DNA of 42,271 bases from Candidatus Saccharimonadota bacterium (GTDB taxonomy: Bacteria > Patescibacteriota > Saccharimonadia > Saccharimonadales > UBA4665): the NCBI GenBank assembly GCA_029288365.1, contig JARIHI010000007.1:102464-144734 (forward strand), given 5' to 3'. The notes under the pieces were generated by a model that worked only from the letters and a program-made list of their open reading frames with translations, had not been told where the DNA came from and did no database searches. Below, in pieces: positions 24,016 through 31,303 of the stretch. Position 1 is the first letter of the stretch, and each line of letters opens with the position of its first letter. Position numbers and translations under genes: made by a program.

Positions 24016-25458
24016 CTAGGCTGCTTCTGCCTCTTCTCTTTGTTCTGGGCGAAGTGTCAAGTCTGGAGGTAGTATGGCCGAACCAACTGCCTGCGCTCCA
24101 ACTACGGGTGCAGCAGCTCTTTGTCTGGTCTTATTATCCTTTTTTTCACCTCTGGATAGTACTCTTTGTAGCCGAGCGCCTGCTGCATACCAAGCGTCTT
24201 TCATACGATCACGTACATCTTGACTATTTTGAGGGTCAACTGGCTTGTCACCATTACCATTAGTAGGAGCACTTTCTCTAGTAGCCGTAATAGCCCCCAT
24301 AATAACTCTTTCGTTGCGAGTAAAGGGATCTTCTTCATCTCGAAGTTCGTGAGCGTTAGTTTCTATATTGGTAGAGCCTTCAGCAATTTCCACAGCCTCT
24401 ACCTCACCAAGCTCGGTGTCGCCTATTTTTAGGTTTTCGCCTACAACAATCTTGATGCCATCAAGTTGCTCTTGGCTCATTTCAGCAATGTTTTCTAAGG
24501 TAGTCAATCTTTTATCATCTACCGTGCGGTTTGAGTCAACCATTTGCCCACGATAACCCTCTGGCAAATAGTACTCACCGCCGTCTTTTGTCAGCACTAT
24601 CATAGGTTTCTCAACCTTGGCGAGTGGGATAATCGTACCTTCTTGAGTGAATTCGCTCGCAAGTCGTATATTACCAGTTGCTGTATCTCGTTGATATCTT
24701 ACTGCTTTGTAGCCTTGAAACTCTTTTTTTCTTTCTTCAGTTCTTTGTTGGCGCTCAGCAAAAGATTCACCTTCATCTTGAGGTTTTGTAGCTTCAGGGG
24801 TAGTAGCGCTTGCACCTCTATCACGGCGAGCTCGTACTCGGCTTACTAGCCCACGAATTCTTCCCTGACTAGCAGCAGAACCATCGGTATTAACGGCGTC
24901 TAATTTTTGAGTATCTGCATCGGCGGTATCATCAACGTCCTGATCTGGCTGTCCCCCCTCGGCATTCCTTAATCGCTTGAGTTGTTTATCTTTTAAGCTC
25001 ATCAGGCTGGCCATACGGGCTGCTCGTCGATCTTCATCCGAGCCTTCATCAAAATGCTCAAGATTTATATTGTGTTCTTTACTAAGGTCATCTGCGTGTT
25101 GTTTTTCTCGCTCTACAATTCCGTACACTTTCCCTGCCAGAACAGCCTTCAAATGGCTTTGTAGCATTGGGTCAGTGCCTTCAAATTCTGCTTGTGCCAA
25201 CTCTTTTGCCACTTCTGCCGGAGTTAAGTTCTCATAACTGGCCTCTGCTTCTGCTTCAAGTTGGGTATCCATAGCCAATGCAGCCTCTTGTGCAAACCAC
25301 TGATCAGCGTTTATTGGTTCTCCATCTGGGGAAAAATGTCCAGCTTCAGTCTCATAAGGTCGAGCCTGTGCATATAGGGCAGCTTCCTGCTCCATGCGTT
25401 GCTGCGCGTGACGTTTTTCATAGTCGAAGCCTAGTTCGAAATCAATTTTTTCTGGCAT
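24016..25458 (-). CDS. Large charged, mostly disordered protein of unknown function
   Basis: A 480-residue protein that I do not recognise. Residues 1-220 are Glu/Ala/Gln-rich and helical with little hydrophobic core (EAALAMDTQLEAEAEASYEN; EVAKELAQAEFEG). A basic stretch GLVSRVRARRDRG precedes an acidic linker. A compact domain follows (residues 250-350, VRYQRDTATGNIRLASEFTQ and PMIVLTKDGGEYYLPEGYRG). The tail is again Arg/Ala-rich. There is no signal or membrane helix, so it is cytoplasmic, perhaps a scaffold. An AAGGAA ribosome site lies about seven bases before the ATG. It has its own promoter and terminator, so it is a monocistronic unit. Confidence 0.8.
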   Translation of the reverse strand: MPEKIDFELGFDYEKRHAQQRMEQEAALYAQARPYETEAGHFSPDGEPINADQWFAQEAALAMDTQLEAEAEASYENLTPAEVAKELAQAEFEGTDPMLQSHLKAVLAGKVYGIVEREKQHADDLSKEHNINLEHFDEGSDEDRRAARMASLMSLKDKQLKRLRNAEGGQPDQDVDDTADADTQKLDAVNTDGSAASQGRIRGLVSRVRARRDRGASATTPEATKPQDEGESFAERQQRTEERKKEFQGYKAVRYQRDTATGNIRLASEFTQEGTIIPLAKVEKPMIVLTKDGGEYYLPEGYRGQMVDSNRTVDDKRLTTLENIAEMSQEQLDGIKIVVGENLKIGDTELGEVEAVEIAEGSTNIETNAHELRDEEDPFTRNERVIMGAITATRESAPTNGNGDKPVDPQNSQDVRDRMKDAWYAAGARLQRVLSRGEKKDNKTRQRAAAPVVGAQAVGSAILPPDLTLRPEQREEAEAA

Positions 25459-25514
25459 GTAATTATTCCTTTTTTAATTAATCTAATTTTTTTGTTTTTG
25501 TTTGAACTGTCGTT

Positions 25515-25543
25515 ATATTAGCAAATTATTGACATTTTGTCAA
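25515..25543 (-). promoter_or_regulatory. Promoter of the large charged protein gene, with TTGACA palindrome
   Basis: Minus strand: TTGACA (25543-25538), 17 bases, TAATAT (25520-25515). The -35 is half of the palindrome TTGACA-TTT-TGTCAA (25529-25543), which also presents a TTGACA towards tsaD. Confidence 0.75.
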
Positions 25544-25610
25544 GCATTAGCATAGCTTGTTGTTAATTTGTCAAATATATAATATCTCCGATTTGCTACA
25601 CTATGTACAG

Positions 25611-26672
25611 ATGAAAATTTTGGGTATTGAAAGCAGTTGTGACGAAACAGCTGCCGGTATTGTAGAAGATGGACGCATACTGCTAGCCAATGTAGTGGCA
25701 AGCAGTATGGAATTGCACGCACAATACGGTGGAGTGGTGCCGGAAATTGCCGCCCGTAGCCATATTGAAGCAATTATTCCTACGATTCAAGCTGCCCTTA
25801 CTCAAGCTAACTGCACCTGGGGTGACATAGATGGTATAGCGGTAACGTACGGTGCCGGACTTGGCGGCTCGCTACTTATCGGCACCATGACAGCTCGTAC
25901 TTTGGCTATCACTAAGAATAAGCCGCTTTATGCTGTCAATCACGTTGAAGGACATGTGTATGCTAATTTCTTGACTGAGACTTCCCTGCCCGGATATACA
26001 TTACCTCAAAAGCAACCCGGATTCCCCTTGCTCGCACTCATTGTCAGCGGCGGACATAGCCAACTAGTGCTTTTTCGCGATCACTTTGACTATACCTTAC
26101 TCGGACAAACCCGCGATGATGCCATCGGTGAAGCGTTTGATAAGGTAGCGAAAATCATCGGTCTTCCCTACCCTGGTGGTCCAAGCGTGAGCAAAAAGGC
26201 GCTCGAAGGTAGCCCTTATGCGTTTACATTGCCTAAAGCGAAGCTTGACGATACATATGCATTTTCATTTTCTGGGCTTAAGACAGCCGTATTGCGGCTT
26301 GCACAAGCCCAGATCGGCCAGGACTTCACCTTCCCGTCTACAAAACTGCCAGAGCGGCTCTCAGAGGCTCAAAAAGCCGATATTGCTGCTGTGTTCCAAC
26401 GCGTAGCCGTGGAAACTGTCGTAGATAAGACTATTCTGGCATACGAGGAGTTTCGCCCGAAAAGTGTCGTGATTGCCGGTGGTGTGGCCGCAAATGAAGA
26501 CTTACGCCGCCAGCTAGCTGAACGACTGCCCATTTCGATAGCATATACCGATATAAAACTTTGCACCGATAATGGGGCTATGATGGCCACTTTAGGCTGT
26601 TTCAAAGCCCTCCATAATCAGCCAATCGCTGATCCCTACTCTCTTGGTATCTCTCCAAATTTATCAATGTAG
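25611..26672 (+). CDS. tsaD: tRNA N6-threonylcarbamoyladenosine transferase subunit TsaD
   Basis: A 353-residue TsaD of the Kae1/Qri7 family, which transfers the threonylcarbamoyl group to A37 of ANN-decoding tRNAs. Motifs are MKILGIESSCDETAAGIVEDG, VVPEIAARSHIEAIIPTI with the metal-binding His, AVNHVEGHVYANFL (second and third His), LLALIVSGGHSQLVLF, LGQTRDDAIGEAFDKVAKIIG, YPGGPSVS, FSFSGLKTAV, VIAGGVAANEDLRRQL and LCTDNGAMMATLG. All catalytic and ATP-binding residues are present. The ATG at 25611 fits the family start; a TACACT box ends eight bases before it, so the transcript is probably leaderless. Confidence 0.98.
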   Translation: MKILGIESSCDETAAGIVEDGRILLANVVASSMELHAQYGGVVPEIAARSHIEAIIPTIQAALTQANCTWGDIDGIAVTYGAGLGGSLLIGTMTARTLAITKNKPLYAVNHVEGHVYANFLTETSLPGYTLPQKQPGFPLLALIVSGGHSQLVLFRDHFDYTLLGQTRDDAIGEAFDKVAKIIGLPYPGGPSVSKKALEGSPYAFTLPKAKLDDTYAFSFSGLKTAVLRLAQAQIGQDFTFPSTKLPERLSEAQKADIAAVFQRVAVETVVDKTILAYEEFRPKSVVIAGGVAANEDLRRQLAERLPISIAYTDIKLCTDNGAMMATLGCFKALHNQPIADPYSLGISPNLSM

Positions 26673-26902
26673 TTAATTGTAATTTAAGATTAAAATTGTT
26701 ACGCTTAGAAGGTAAAAACAAAAAGTGTGATGGGACTTTCGCTAGCCCAAAAAGCGAATGTACTTTCCGGAGACAAATCTAAAAATTGTGAAAATTTAGG
26801 ATTGTTTTGTGGTGGGCTTTAGTTTGAAAAGCCTAGTATTAAGTTATCTTGATTCACGTGAAAATTTTTTAAGAAATAGTTAAAACTTTATTAAGATGTG
26901 CT
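26673..26902. other. A/T-rich gene-free stretch between tsaD and the hammerhead
   Basis: There is no supported ORF. It is A/T-rich with one clear inverted repeat TTCGCT/AGCGAA around 26742-26759. It lies downstream of both the tsaD stop and the minus-strand hammerhead, so it is where transcripts from both directions would end. I see no standard terminator with a T-run after a strong stem. Confidence 0.5.
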
Positions 26903-26955
26903 TGCAGTTTCGACTTGAACCTCCCAAGTCTCATCAGTAGCTAAGCTAAACTGCA
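26903..26955 (-). ncRNA. Type III hammerhead ribozyme downstream of GC-rich orphan gene C
   Basis: Reading the minus strand 5' to 3': stem III strand TGCAG (26955-26951), then T and T (U16.1 and H17, a GUU cleavage triplet), stem I TAGC-tta-GCTA (26948-26938), the core CTGATGA (26937-26931), stem II GACTTG/CAAGTC (26930-26925 and 26917-26912) with a seven-base loop, GAAA (26911-26908) and stem III return CTGCA (26907-26903). All invariant hammerhead core bases are present. Stems I and II are looped and stem III is open, which defines type III. Predicted self-cleavage is between 26949 and 26948, about 63 bases after the orphan gene stop. Confidence 0.88.
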
Positions 26956-27011
26956 CTCCTAACTACTTGACCTCTACCCTATGGGGGAAATCTGTAGCAC
27001 AGACCACAAAA

Positions 27012-27452
27012 CTATTCGTAATGTGAGGAGCGTGTCTGTGTGTGCGGTCCTGCTCGTTGACGAGAGGGTGAAGGTGAAAAGGGTTTGGGACCCGATCCGT
27101 CATCCCCTTCATCATCATCGCCCAGGATGTCGCCATGACCGTAAAATACCGACAAGACGACCAGAGCACCTGAGAGCAAGAACGCTATGACGCACAGTAC
27201 CACCATTGCACTGTACACACCCCAGTAGGGCGAACCGGCTCTCTCGATGAGTTTACTGGCGGATCCCAGAGCGAGCTGGAAGACCAGATACAGCGGTCCT
27301 GCGAGTGCGACAAGGTGAGCCAAACTCACACGGAGAACTCTCCTGCGAGTGTTGAGTCTCATTGACGGCGCCCAAAACGCTGTCACAATATTCACCAACG
27401 AAGGCACTACAAGAATCCCCAGCGCCACAAGGAACGGCGGATTCTGAAACAT
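27012..27452 (-). CDS. GC-rich orphan gene C, small membrane protein with acidic tail
   Basis: A 146-residue protein with three membrane helices (about residues 7-27, 44-63 and 78-105) and a hydrophilic tail containing an acidic run GDDDEGDDGSG and then a Pro/Ser/Arg end. There is no recognisable family. Codons favour G or C at the third position much more than valS or tsaD next to it. The ATG follows AAGGG by eight bases, and the promoter gives a leader of about 38 bases. The 3' region carries hairpins TCTGT/ACAGA and CCC/GGG and then a complete hammerhead ribozyme. It is divergent from valS, sharing the -35 region. Confidence 0.75.
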   Translation of the reverse strand: MFQNPPFLVALGILVVPSLVNIVTAFWAPSMRLNTRRRVLRVSLAHLVALAGPLYLVFQLALGSASKLIERAGSPYWGVYSAMVVLCVIAFLLSGALVVLSVFYGHGDILGDDDEGDDGSGPKPFSPSPSRQRAGPHTQTRSSHYE

Positions 27453-27496
27453 AACACCGTCCCTTTCCTAGAAGATGAATGTGCGAACCACAATCT

Positions 27497-27525
27497 ACTA
27501 TGCGTAGTTTGGTGCAGTTTGTCAA
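27497..27525 (-). promoter_or_regulatory. Promoter of GC-rich orphan gene C, back-to-back with the valS promoter
   Basis: Minus strand: TTGACA (27525-27520), 17 bases, CATAGT (27502-27497). On the plus strand TTGTCA (27519-27524), 18 bases, TATACT (27543-27548) drives valS. The two -35 boxes occupy the same bases, so only one polymerase can bind at a time. Confidence 0.75.
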
Positions 27526-27556
27526 TAACATAACAGGGGTGATATACTTACATCTG

Positions 27557-30109
27557 ATGAAACTACCAAAAATCTATGACCCAAAAGAGTACGAAGCGGA
27601 TATTTACGCTTTGTGGGAAAAATCTAAGGCGTTTGCACCAAGCGGAAAAGGGAAGCCGTACAGTATTGCCGTACCGCCACCCAATGCCAATGGTGACTTG
27701 CATCTGGGCCATGCCCTCACGCTAGCACTAGAAGATATTGCTATCCGTTTTCATCGATTGCGAGGTAACCGAACCTTATTGATACCGGGTGCCGACCATG
27801 CCGGCTTCGAAACGCAAGTAGTTTATGAGCGGCGACTCGCCCAGGAAGGAAAAAGCCGTTTTGATCTTACGCGTGAGGAACTCTATAAAAATATTTGGGA
27901 CTTTGTAGCTGAAAATCGAGATAATTTCGAAAACCAATATCGCCGACTGGGCGCTAGCGTCGATTGGGAGCATTACACCTTTACTTTAGACAGCAAGGTC
28001 ATTAAGCGAGCTTACAAAACTTTTAAGAAAATGTGGGACGAAGGACTTATTTACAGAGGCGAACGCCTAGTTAACTTCTGTACACATCACGGTACAGCTT
28101 TCGCTGATATTGAAGTTGAGTATAAAGAAGAGCAGGGGCACTTGTGGTATATCCGCTATCCGTTGGCTGATGGCAGTGGAGAAGTAGTGGTGGCAACTAC
28201 TCGACCAGAAACCATGCTTGGCGACGTAGCGGTAGCAGTACATCCAGAAGATACACGTTACAAAGGTTTTATCGGTAAAACTGCCAAATTACCTCTTACA
28301 GAGCGGGAAATCCCAATTATCGCCGATGATTTTGTCGACAAAGACTTCGGTACCGGCGCCGTGAAAATCACGCCCGCGCATGATCAAAATGACTTCGAAG
28401 CAGGCGAACGCCACGACTTGCCGAAGTTAACAGTTATTAGCCATGAAGGCAAAATCACCCACGATGCACCAGAGCCATATCCTGGTCTCACCGTACAAGA
28501 AGCTCGAAAGAAAGTAGTGGCAGATCTGGAAGAGCAGGGAGCTTTGGTAAAAACTGAAAACCATACGCACAGCGTCGGCCACTGCTATAAATGCGACACT
28601 ATTATTCAGCCGCTCATACGCGAACAATGGTTTATTGATATGGAGCCACTCGCCAAACGGGCAATTGACTCGCTCGAAGCAGGGGAGATCATCTTTTACC
28701 CGGAGGCCAAGAAAAAGCAGCTTATAACGTACCTGAAACAGCTAAGAGACTGGAATATCAGCCGCCAAATTGCTTGGGGTATTCCGATTCCGGCCTTCCA
28801 AAATGTTGACGACCCTGAAGACTGGATCTATGACGAGCGTGTGACAGAGGAAATCATCACCAGAGATGATAAAACCTACCACCGCGATCCCGATGTGTTC
28901 GATACGTGGTTTAGTAGCGGTCAGTGGCCGTTTGCTACGCTAGAGTATCCGGATGACGAGACAAACGCTGAATTTTACCCCTTGAGTCTTATGGAAACCG
29001 GTTTTGACATCCTTATGCCGTGGGTGTCGCGTATGATTATGCTGGGGCTCTACGTCACCGACCAAGTGCCATTTAAAGCTGTCTACCTGCATGGCCTTAT
29101 CTTGGACGAACATGGCCAGAAGATGAGCAAAAGTAAAGGCAATGTTACAAACCCGCTTGAAGTAGTAGACAAATATGGCTCTGACGCACTGCGTATGGGT
29201 ATCATTAGCGGCCAATCCGCCGGTAATAATCAGCCGTTTGTGCTTGGAAAAGTTGTTGGCGCTCGTAATTTTGCTAATAAGTTATGGAATGTTTCACGGT
29301 TTGTAGAGGGAATAGTTGGCGAAAACTATAGTCCTGGTGACCCAAAACCCGAAACAGCAGCCGATCATTGGATATTGACAAAATTACAACATACAACAAA
29401 TGCGTTAGCAAAGGAATTGGAACAATATCGCTTCAGTGAAGCGTACGAACGTATCTATCACTTTATATGGGACGACTTGGCCGACTGGTATATTGAAGCC
29501 TCTAAAGCTACGCCAAACACTGATTTGCTGGCTTATGCACTGGAAAGCGTTCTCACATTGGCCCATCCGTTTGCGCCATTTGTAACCGAGACTATTTGGC
29601 AAGCACTTGGCTGGCGAGAAGAGTTGCTTATAACATACCATTGGCCCTCATCGATTTCGGCTGACAAAAAAGCCGCTCAAGATTTTGAAGATATCAAAAT
29701 TATCGTGACTGAGGTCCGCTATATCACGAATGTCCTCAAAGAGCAGGGCAGAACGTTATACTTTACCGATGCGCCGCTGCTGGCCGAAAACGCACAGTTA
29801 ATCACCCGTTTAGGTCGCTTACGTGCTGTACAGCAAATAGAAAGCGGTAAGGGGCTACACCTTACACAGACCCACCATAACGCATGGCTTGATATAGACC
29901 AAGCAACCGCCCGCAATTATCTGGAAGAGCTGGAAGTTAAGAAAGCAAGTCAGACAGAGGTTATTGATCGTTTAAAAAGCCGCTTGGGCAACAAATCCTA
30001 TATTGATAACGCGCCAAAAGAGATTGTCAAACAAACGCGGAGCCAACTCAAAGAAGCTGAAGCTGTTTTGGAAGGTATAAATCGCGAATATAATCGTTTT
30101 AGTAACTAG
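27557..30109 (+). CDS. valS: Valyl-tRNA synthetase
   Basis: An 850-residue class Ia synthetase that charges and edits tRNA-Val. It has the HIGH box PNANGDLHLGHALTLALEDI (about residues 41-60), the CP1 editing domain with TTRPETMLGDVAVAVHP and FGTGAVKITPAHDQNDF, the catalytic DVFDTWFSSGQWPF, the KMSKS box GQKMSKSKGN, the anticodon-binding domain, and a C-terminal coiled coil (SQTEVIDRLKSRL, REYNRF) that contacts the tRNA elbow. The ATG at 27557 fits the family N terminus (MKLPKIYDPKEYEADIY), and a TATACT box ends eight bases upstream, so it is leaderless. It is flanked on both sides by ribozyme-tailed orphan genes. Confidence 0.98.
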   Translation: MKLPKIYDPKEYEADIYALWEKSKAFAPSGKGKPYSIAVPPPNANGDLHLGHALTLALEDIAIRFHRLRGNRTLLIPGADHAGFETQVVYERRLAQEGKSRFDLTREELYKNIWDFVAENRDNFENQYRRLGASVDWEHYTFTLDSKVIKRAYKTFKKMWDEGLIYRGERLVNFCTHHGTAFADIEVEYKEEQGHLWYIRYPLADGSGEVVVATTRPETMLGDVAVAVHPEDTRYKGFIGKTAKLPLTEREIPIIADDFVDKDFGTGAVKITPAHDQNDFEAGERHDLPKLTVISHEGKITHDAPEPYPGLTVQEARKKVVADLEEQGALVKTENHTHSVGHCYKCDTIIQPLIREQWFIDMEPLAKRAIDSLEAGEIIFYPEAKKKQLITYLKQLRDWNISRQIAWGIPIPAFQNVDDPEDWIYDERVTEEIITRDDKTYHRDPDVFDTWFSSGQWPFATLEYPDDETNAEFYPLSLMETGFDILMPWVSRMIMLGLYVTDQVPFKAVYLHGLILDEHGQKMSKSKGNVTNPLEVVDKYGSDALRMGIISGQSAGNNQPFVLGKVVGARNFANKLWNVSRFVEGIVGENYSPGDPKPETAADHWILTKLQHTTNALAKELEQYRFSEAYERIYHFIWDDLADWYIEASKATPNTDLLAYALESVLTLAHPFAPFVTETIWQALGWREELLITYHWPSSISADKKAAQDFEDIKIIVTEVRYITNVLKEQGRTLYFTDAPLLAENAQLITRLGRLRAVQQIESGKGLHLTQTHHNAWLDIDQATARNYLEELEVKKASQTEVIDRLKSRLGNKSYIDNAPKEIVKQTRSQLKEAEAVLEGINREYNRFSN

Positions 30110-30110
30110 A

Positions 30111-30139
30111 TTGACTTTTTATTAATTTTATGCTATAGT
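30111..30139 (+). promoter_or_regulatory. Promoter of GC-rich orphan gene D
   Basis: TTGACT (30111-30116), 17 bases, TATAGT (30134-30139), beginning two bases after the valS stop codon. The predicted leader is about 250 bases, far longer than usual in this window. Confidence 0.8.
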
Positions 30140-30145
30140 GTATTA

Positions 30146-30395
30146 ACTGTTCTTTCGTATGTTAACTTCTTGATAAGGAGTTCACAAACGAGAGAGTTCA
30201 ACTAAATTCTCCCGCGGCGAGCTCTGTGCTCAATAGGACTGCTGCCGACATAGCTCGTCCCGGCTATACGACTGTTTCGTACATCGAACCTTCACGAGGA
30301 ATACTTGTAAAACACGGCTGGAACCCGTAAGAGCATGTTGGTCATGCACTTATTGGGAGTTAGGTACTGCCCATTTCGATTTGAGGAGCCGCTTT
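30146..30395 (+). promoter_or_regulatory. Long structured 5' leader of GC-rich orphan gene D
   Basis: About 250 bases with a series of perfect short stems: CGAGCT (30218-30223)/AGCTCG (30252-30257), TACGA (30267-30271)/TCGTA (30277-30281), ACGG (30314-30317)/CCGT (30325-30328) and GCATG (30333-30337)/CATGC (30343-30347). A GAGGAG ribosome site (30383-30388) follows. It is not a riboswitch class I recognise; it may regulate translation or form one folded RNA with the 3' region. Confidence 0.55.
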
Positions 30396-31037
30396 ATGCG
30401 TCGTCTCGCTTTGGCAGCTTTCGCTGCTTTCATGCTGACCTGCGTGCCTGCAATCGCCACGGCGGCCAGATGGCACGCACCTTCGCACCACAAGTCCGTG
30501 AGCTGTCGCTACGGCGCCACGATCAGCACCTGTTCCCTCTACTCCCAGAGAGGCAGTCTGGTCGCCAGACTCACGCGCAAGAAGGAGACCTCGCCGAATG
30601 CGTGCTTCACCTCCACCTACACGGACGTGAAGATCATCACCTGCGACGAGACGATCACCTTGCGGTCCTACCGCAGAGGGCGTGTCACGGACATCGTGTA
30701 CTGGGGAGGAATCTCTCAGACGGTCAAGCCAGTGACGCTTCCCGGCCCAGAGCCGCGCGTCGACTACAGCGGCATGTTCTGCAAGGGAAGTGCCTGCCAG
30801 GTGTTCGACACCGACGGCCAGCTGGTCGCCGAGTGGCAGTACGGTCTGCTGTTCGAAACCTGTCGAGAGCTCGTCGACGGCTTCACGCACTTCGAGATGT
30901 GCACGCAGCGCACCGAGACCAAGGTCTACGGCAAGGACGGCCACCTGCTGGTATCGGACGTCAGGCTCACACCTGTCCTGAACACCGGCAAGCCGCCCCT
31001 CGTCGAGAACCCACCCGTGCTTCAGAGCACGAACTGA
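30396..31037 (+). CDS. GC-rich orphan gene D, secreted cysteine-rich protein
   Basis: A 213-residue protein with a clear Sec signal peptide (MRRLALAAFAAFMLTCVPAI, then ATA-A cleavage near residue 24). The mature part has eight cysteines in a regular pattern (SCRYG, STCSLY, NACFT, ITCDE, FCKGSACQV, ETCREL, EMCTQ), consistent with four disulfides and repeated beta-hairpins. No known domain is recognised. Third codon positions are strongly G/C, unlike valS just upstream. The ATG lies seven bases after GAGGAG; an in-frame TTG five codons earlier is less likely. It has its own promoter, a long folded leader, a chain of hairpins after the stop, and a type III hammerhead. A long antisense frame is a GC-content shadow. 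Confidence 0.82.
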   Translation: MRRLALAAFAAFMLTCVPAIATAARWHAPSHHKSVSCRYGATISTCSLYSQRGSLVARLTRKKETSPNACFTSTYTDVKIITCDETITLRSYRRGRVTDIVYWGGISQTVKPVTLPGPEPRVDYSGMFCKGSACQVFDTDGQLVAEWQYGLLFETCRELVDGFTHFEMCTQRTETKVYGKDGHLLVSDVRLTPVLNTGKPPLVENPPVLQSTN

Positions 31038-31082
31038 TACATCGACGCGCCACCACTTGAGCAACAAGTAAACCTCAAATGA

Positions 31083-31219
31083 ATCACCAAGGAGGTGATA
31101 CCTAAACTGAGATAGCTCAGATGAAATCCCCGACCCGGGGTGGGCAGGAGGTGCCAAGACGAGCTCTTGCGCATTTCCGCCCTCAGAGGGGTATACAACG
31201 TTGCGAGTCTTTACTCCAC
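31083..31219 (+). repeat. Chain of consecutive short hairpins in the 3' region of orphan gene D
   Basis: Perfect hairpins follow one another with little linker: ATCACC/GGTGAT (31083-31099), CTGAG/CTCAG (31107-31120), CCCCG/CGGGG (31128-31140), GGCA/TGCC (31143-31155), CAAGA/TCTTG (31155-31169), CCCT/AGGG and GAGT/ACTC near 31180-31216. The hammerhead starts at 31232. The first hairpin contains AAGGAGGTGAT, the full complement of the usual 16S rRNA 3' end. Confidence 0.7.
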
Positions 31220-31231
31220 GTGCCCCCTCTT

Positions 31232-31290
31232 TCTTTCACTCTACGAATGTGTATTCGTACTGACGAGTCCAAAAGGACGAAAGTGAAAGA
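31232..31290 (+). ncRNA. Type III hammerhead ribozyme downstream of GC-rich orphan gene D
   Basis: In order: stem III strand TCTTTCAC (31232-31239), T then C (U16.1 and H17, a CUC triplet; cleavage after 31241), stem I TACGAAT-gtgt-ATTCGTA (31242-31259, 7 bp), core CTGACGA (31260-31266), stem II GTCC-aaaa-GGAC (31267-31278), GAAA (31279-31282) and stem III return GTGAAAGA (31283-31290, 8 bp). Every invariant core position is satisfied. Stem III is open and stems I and II are closed by loops, so this is type III. It ends 13 bases before the stop codon of the convergent XRE-HAD gene. Confidence 0.93.
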
Positions 31291-31303
31291 TAAGTCCTGG
31301 CAG

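Noticed and set aside
30360-31157. 265-codon antisense frame opposite orphan gene D
   Set aside because: Long antisense frames are expected in GC-rich coding sequence. The plus strand has the promoter, ribosome site and signal peptide.
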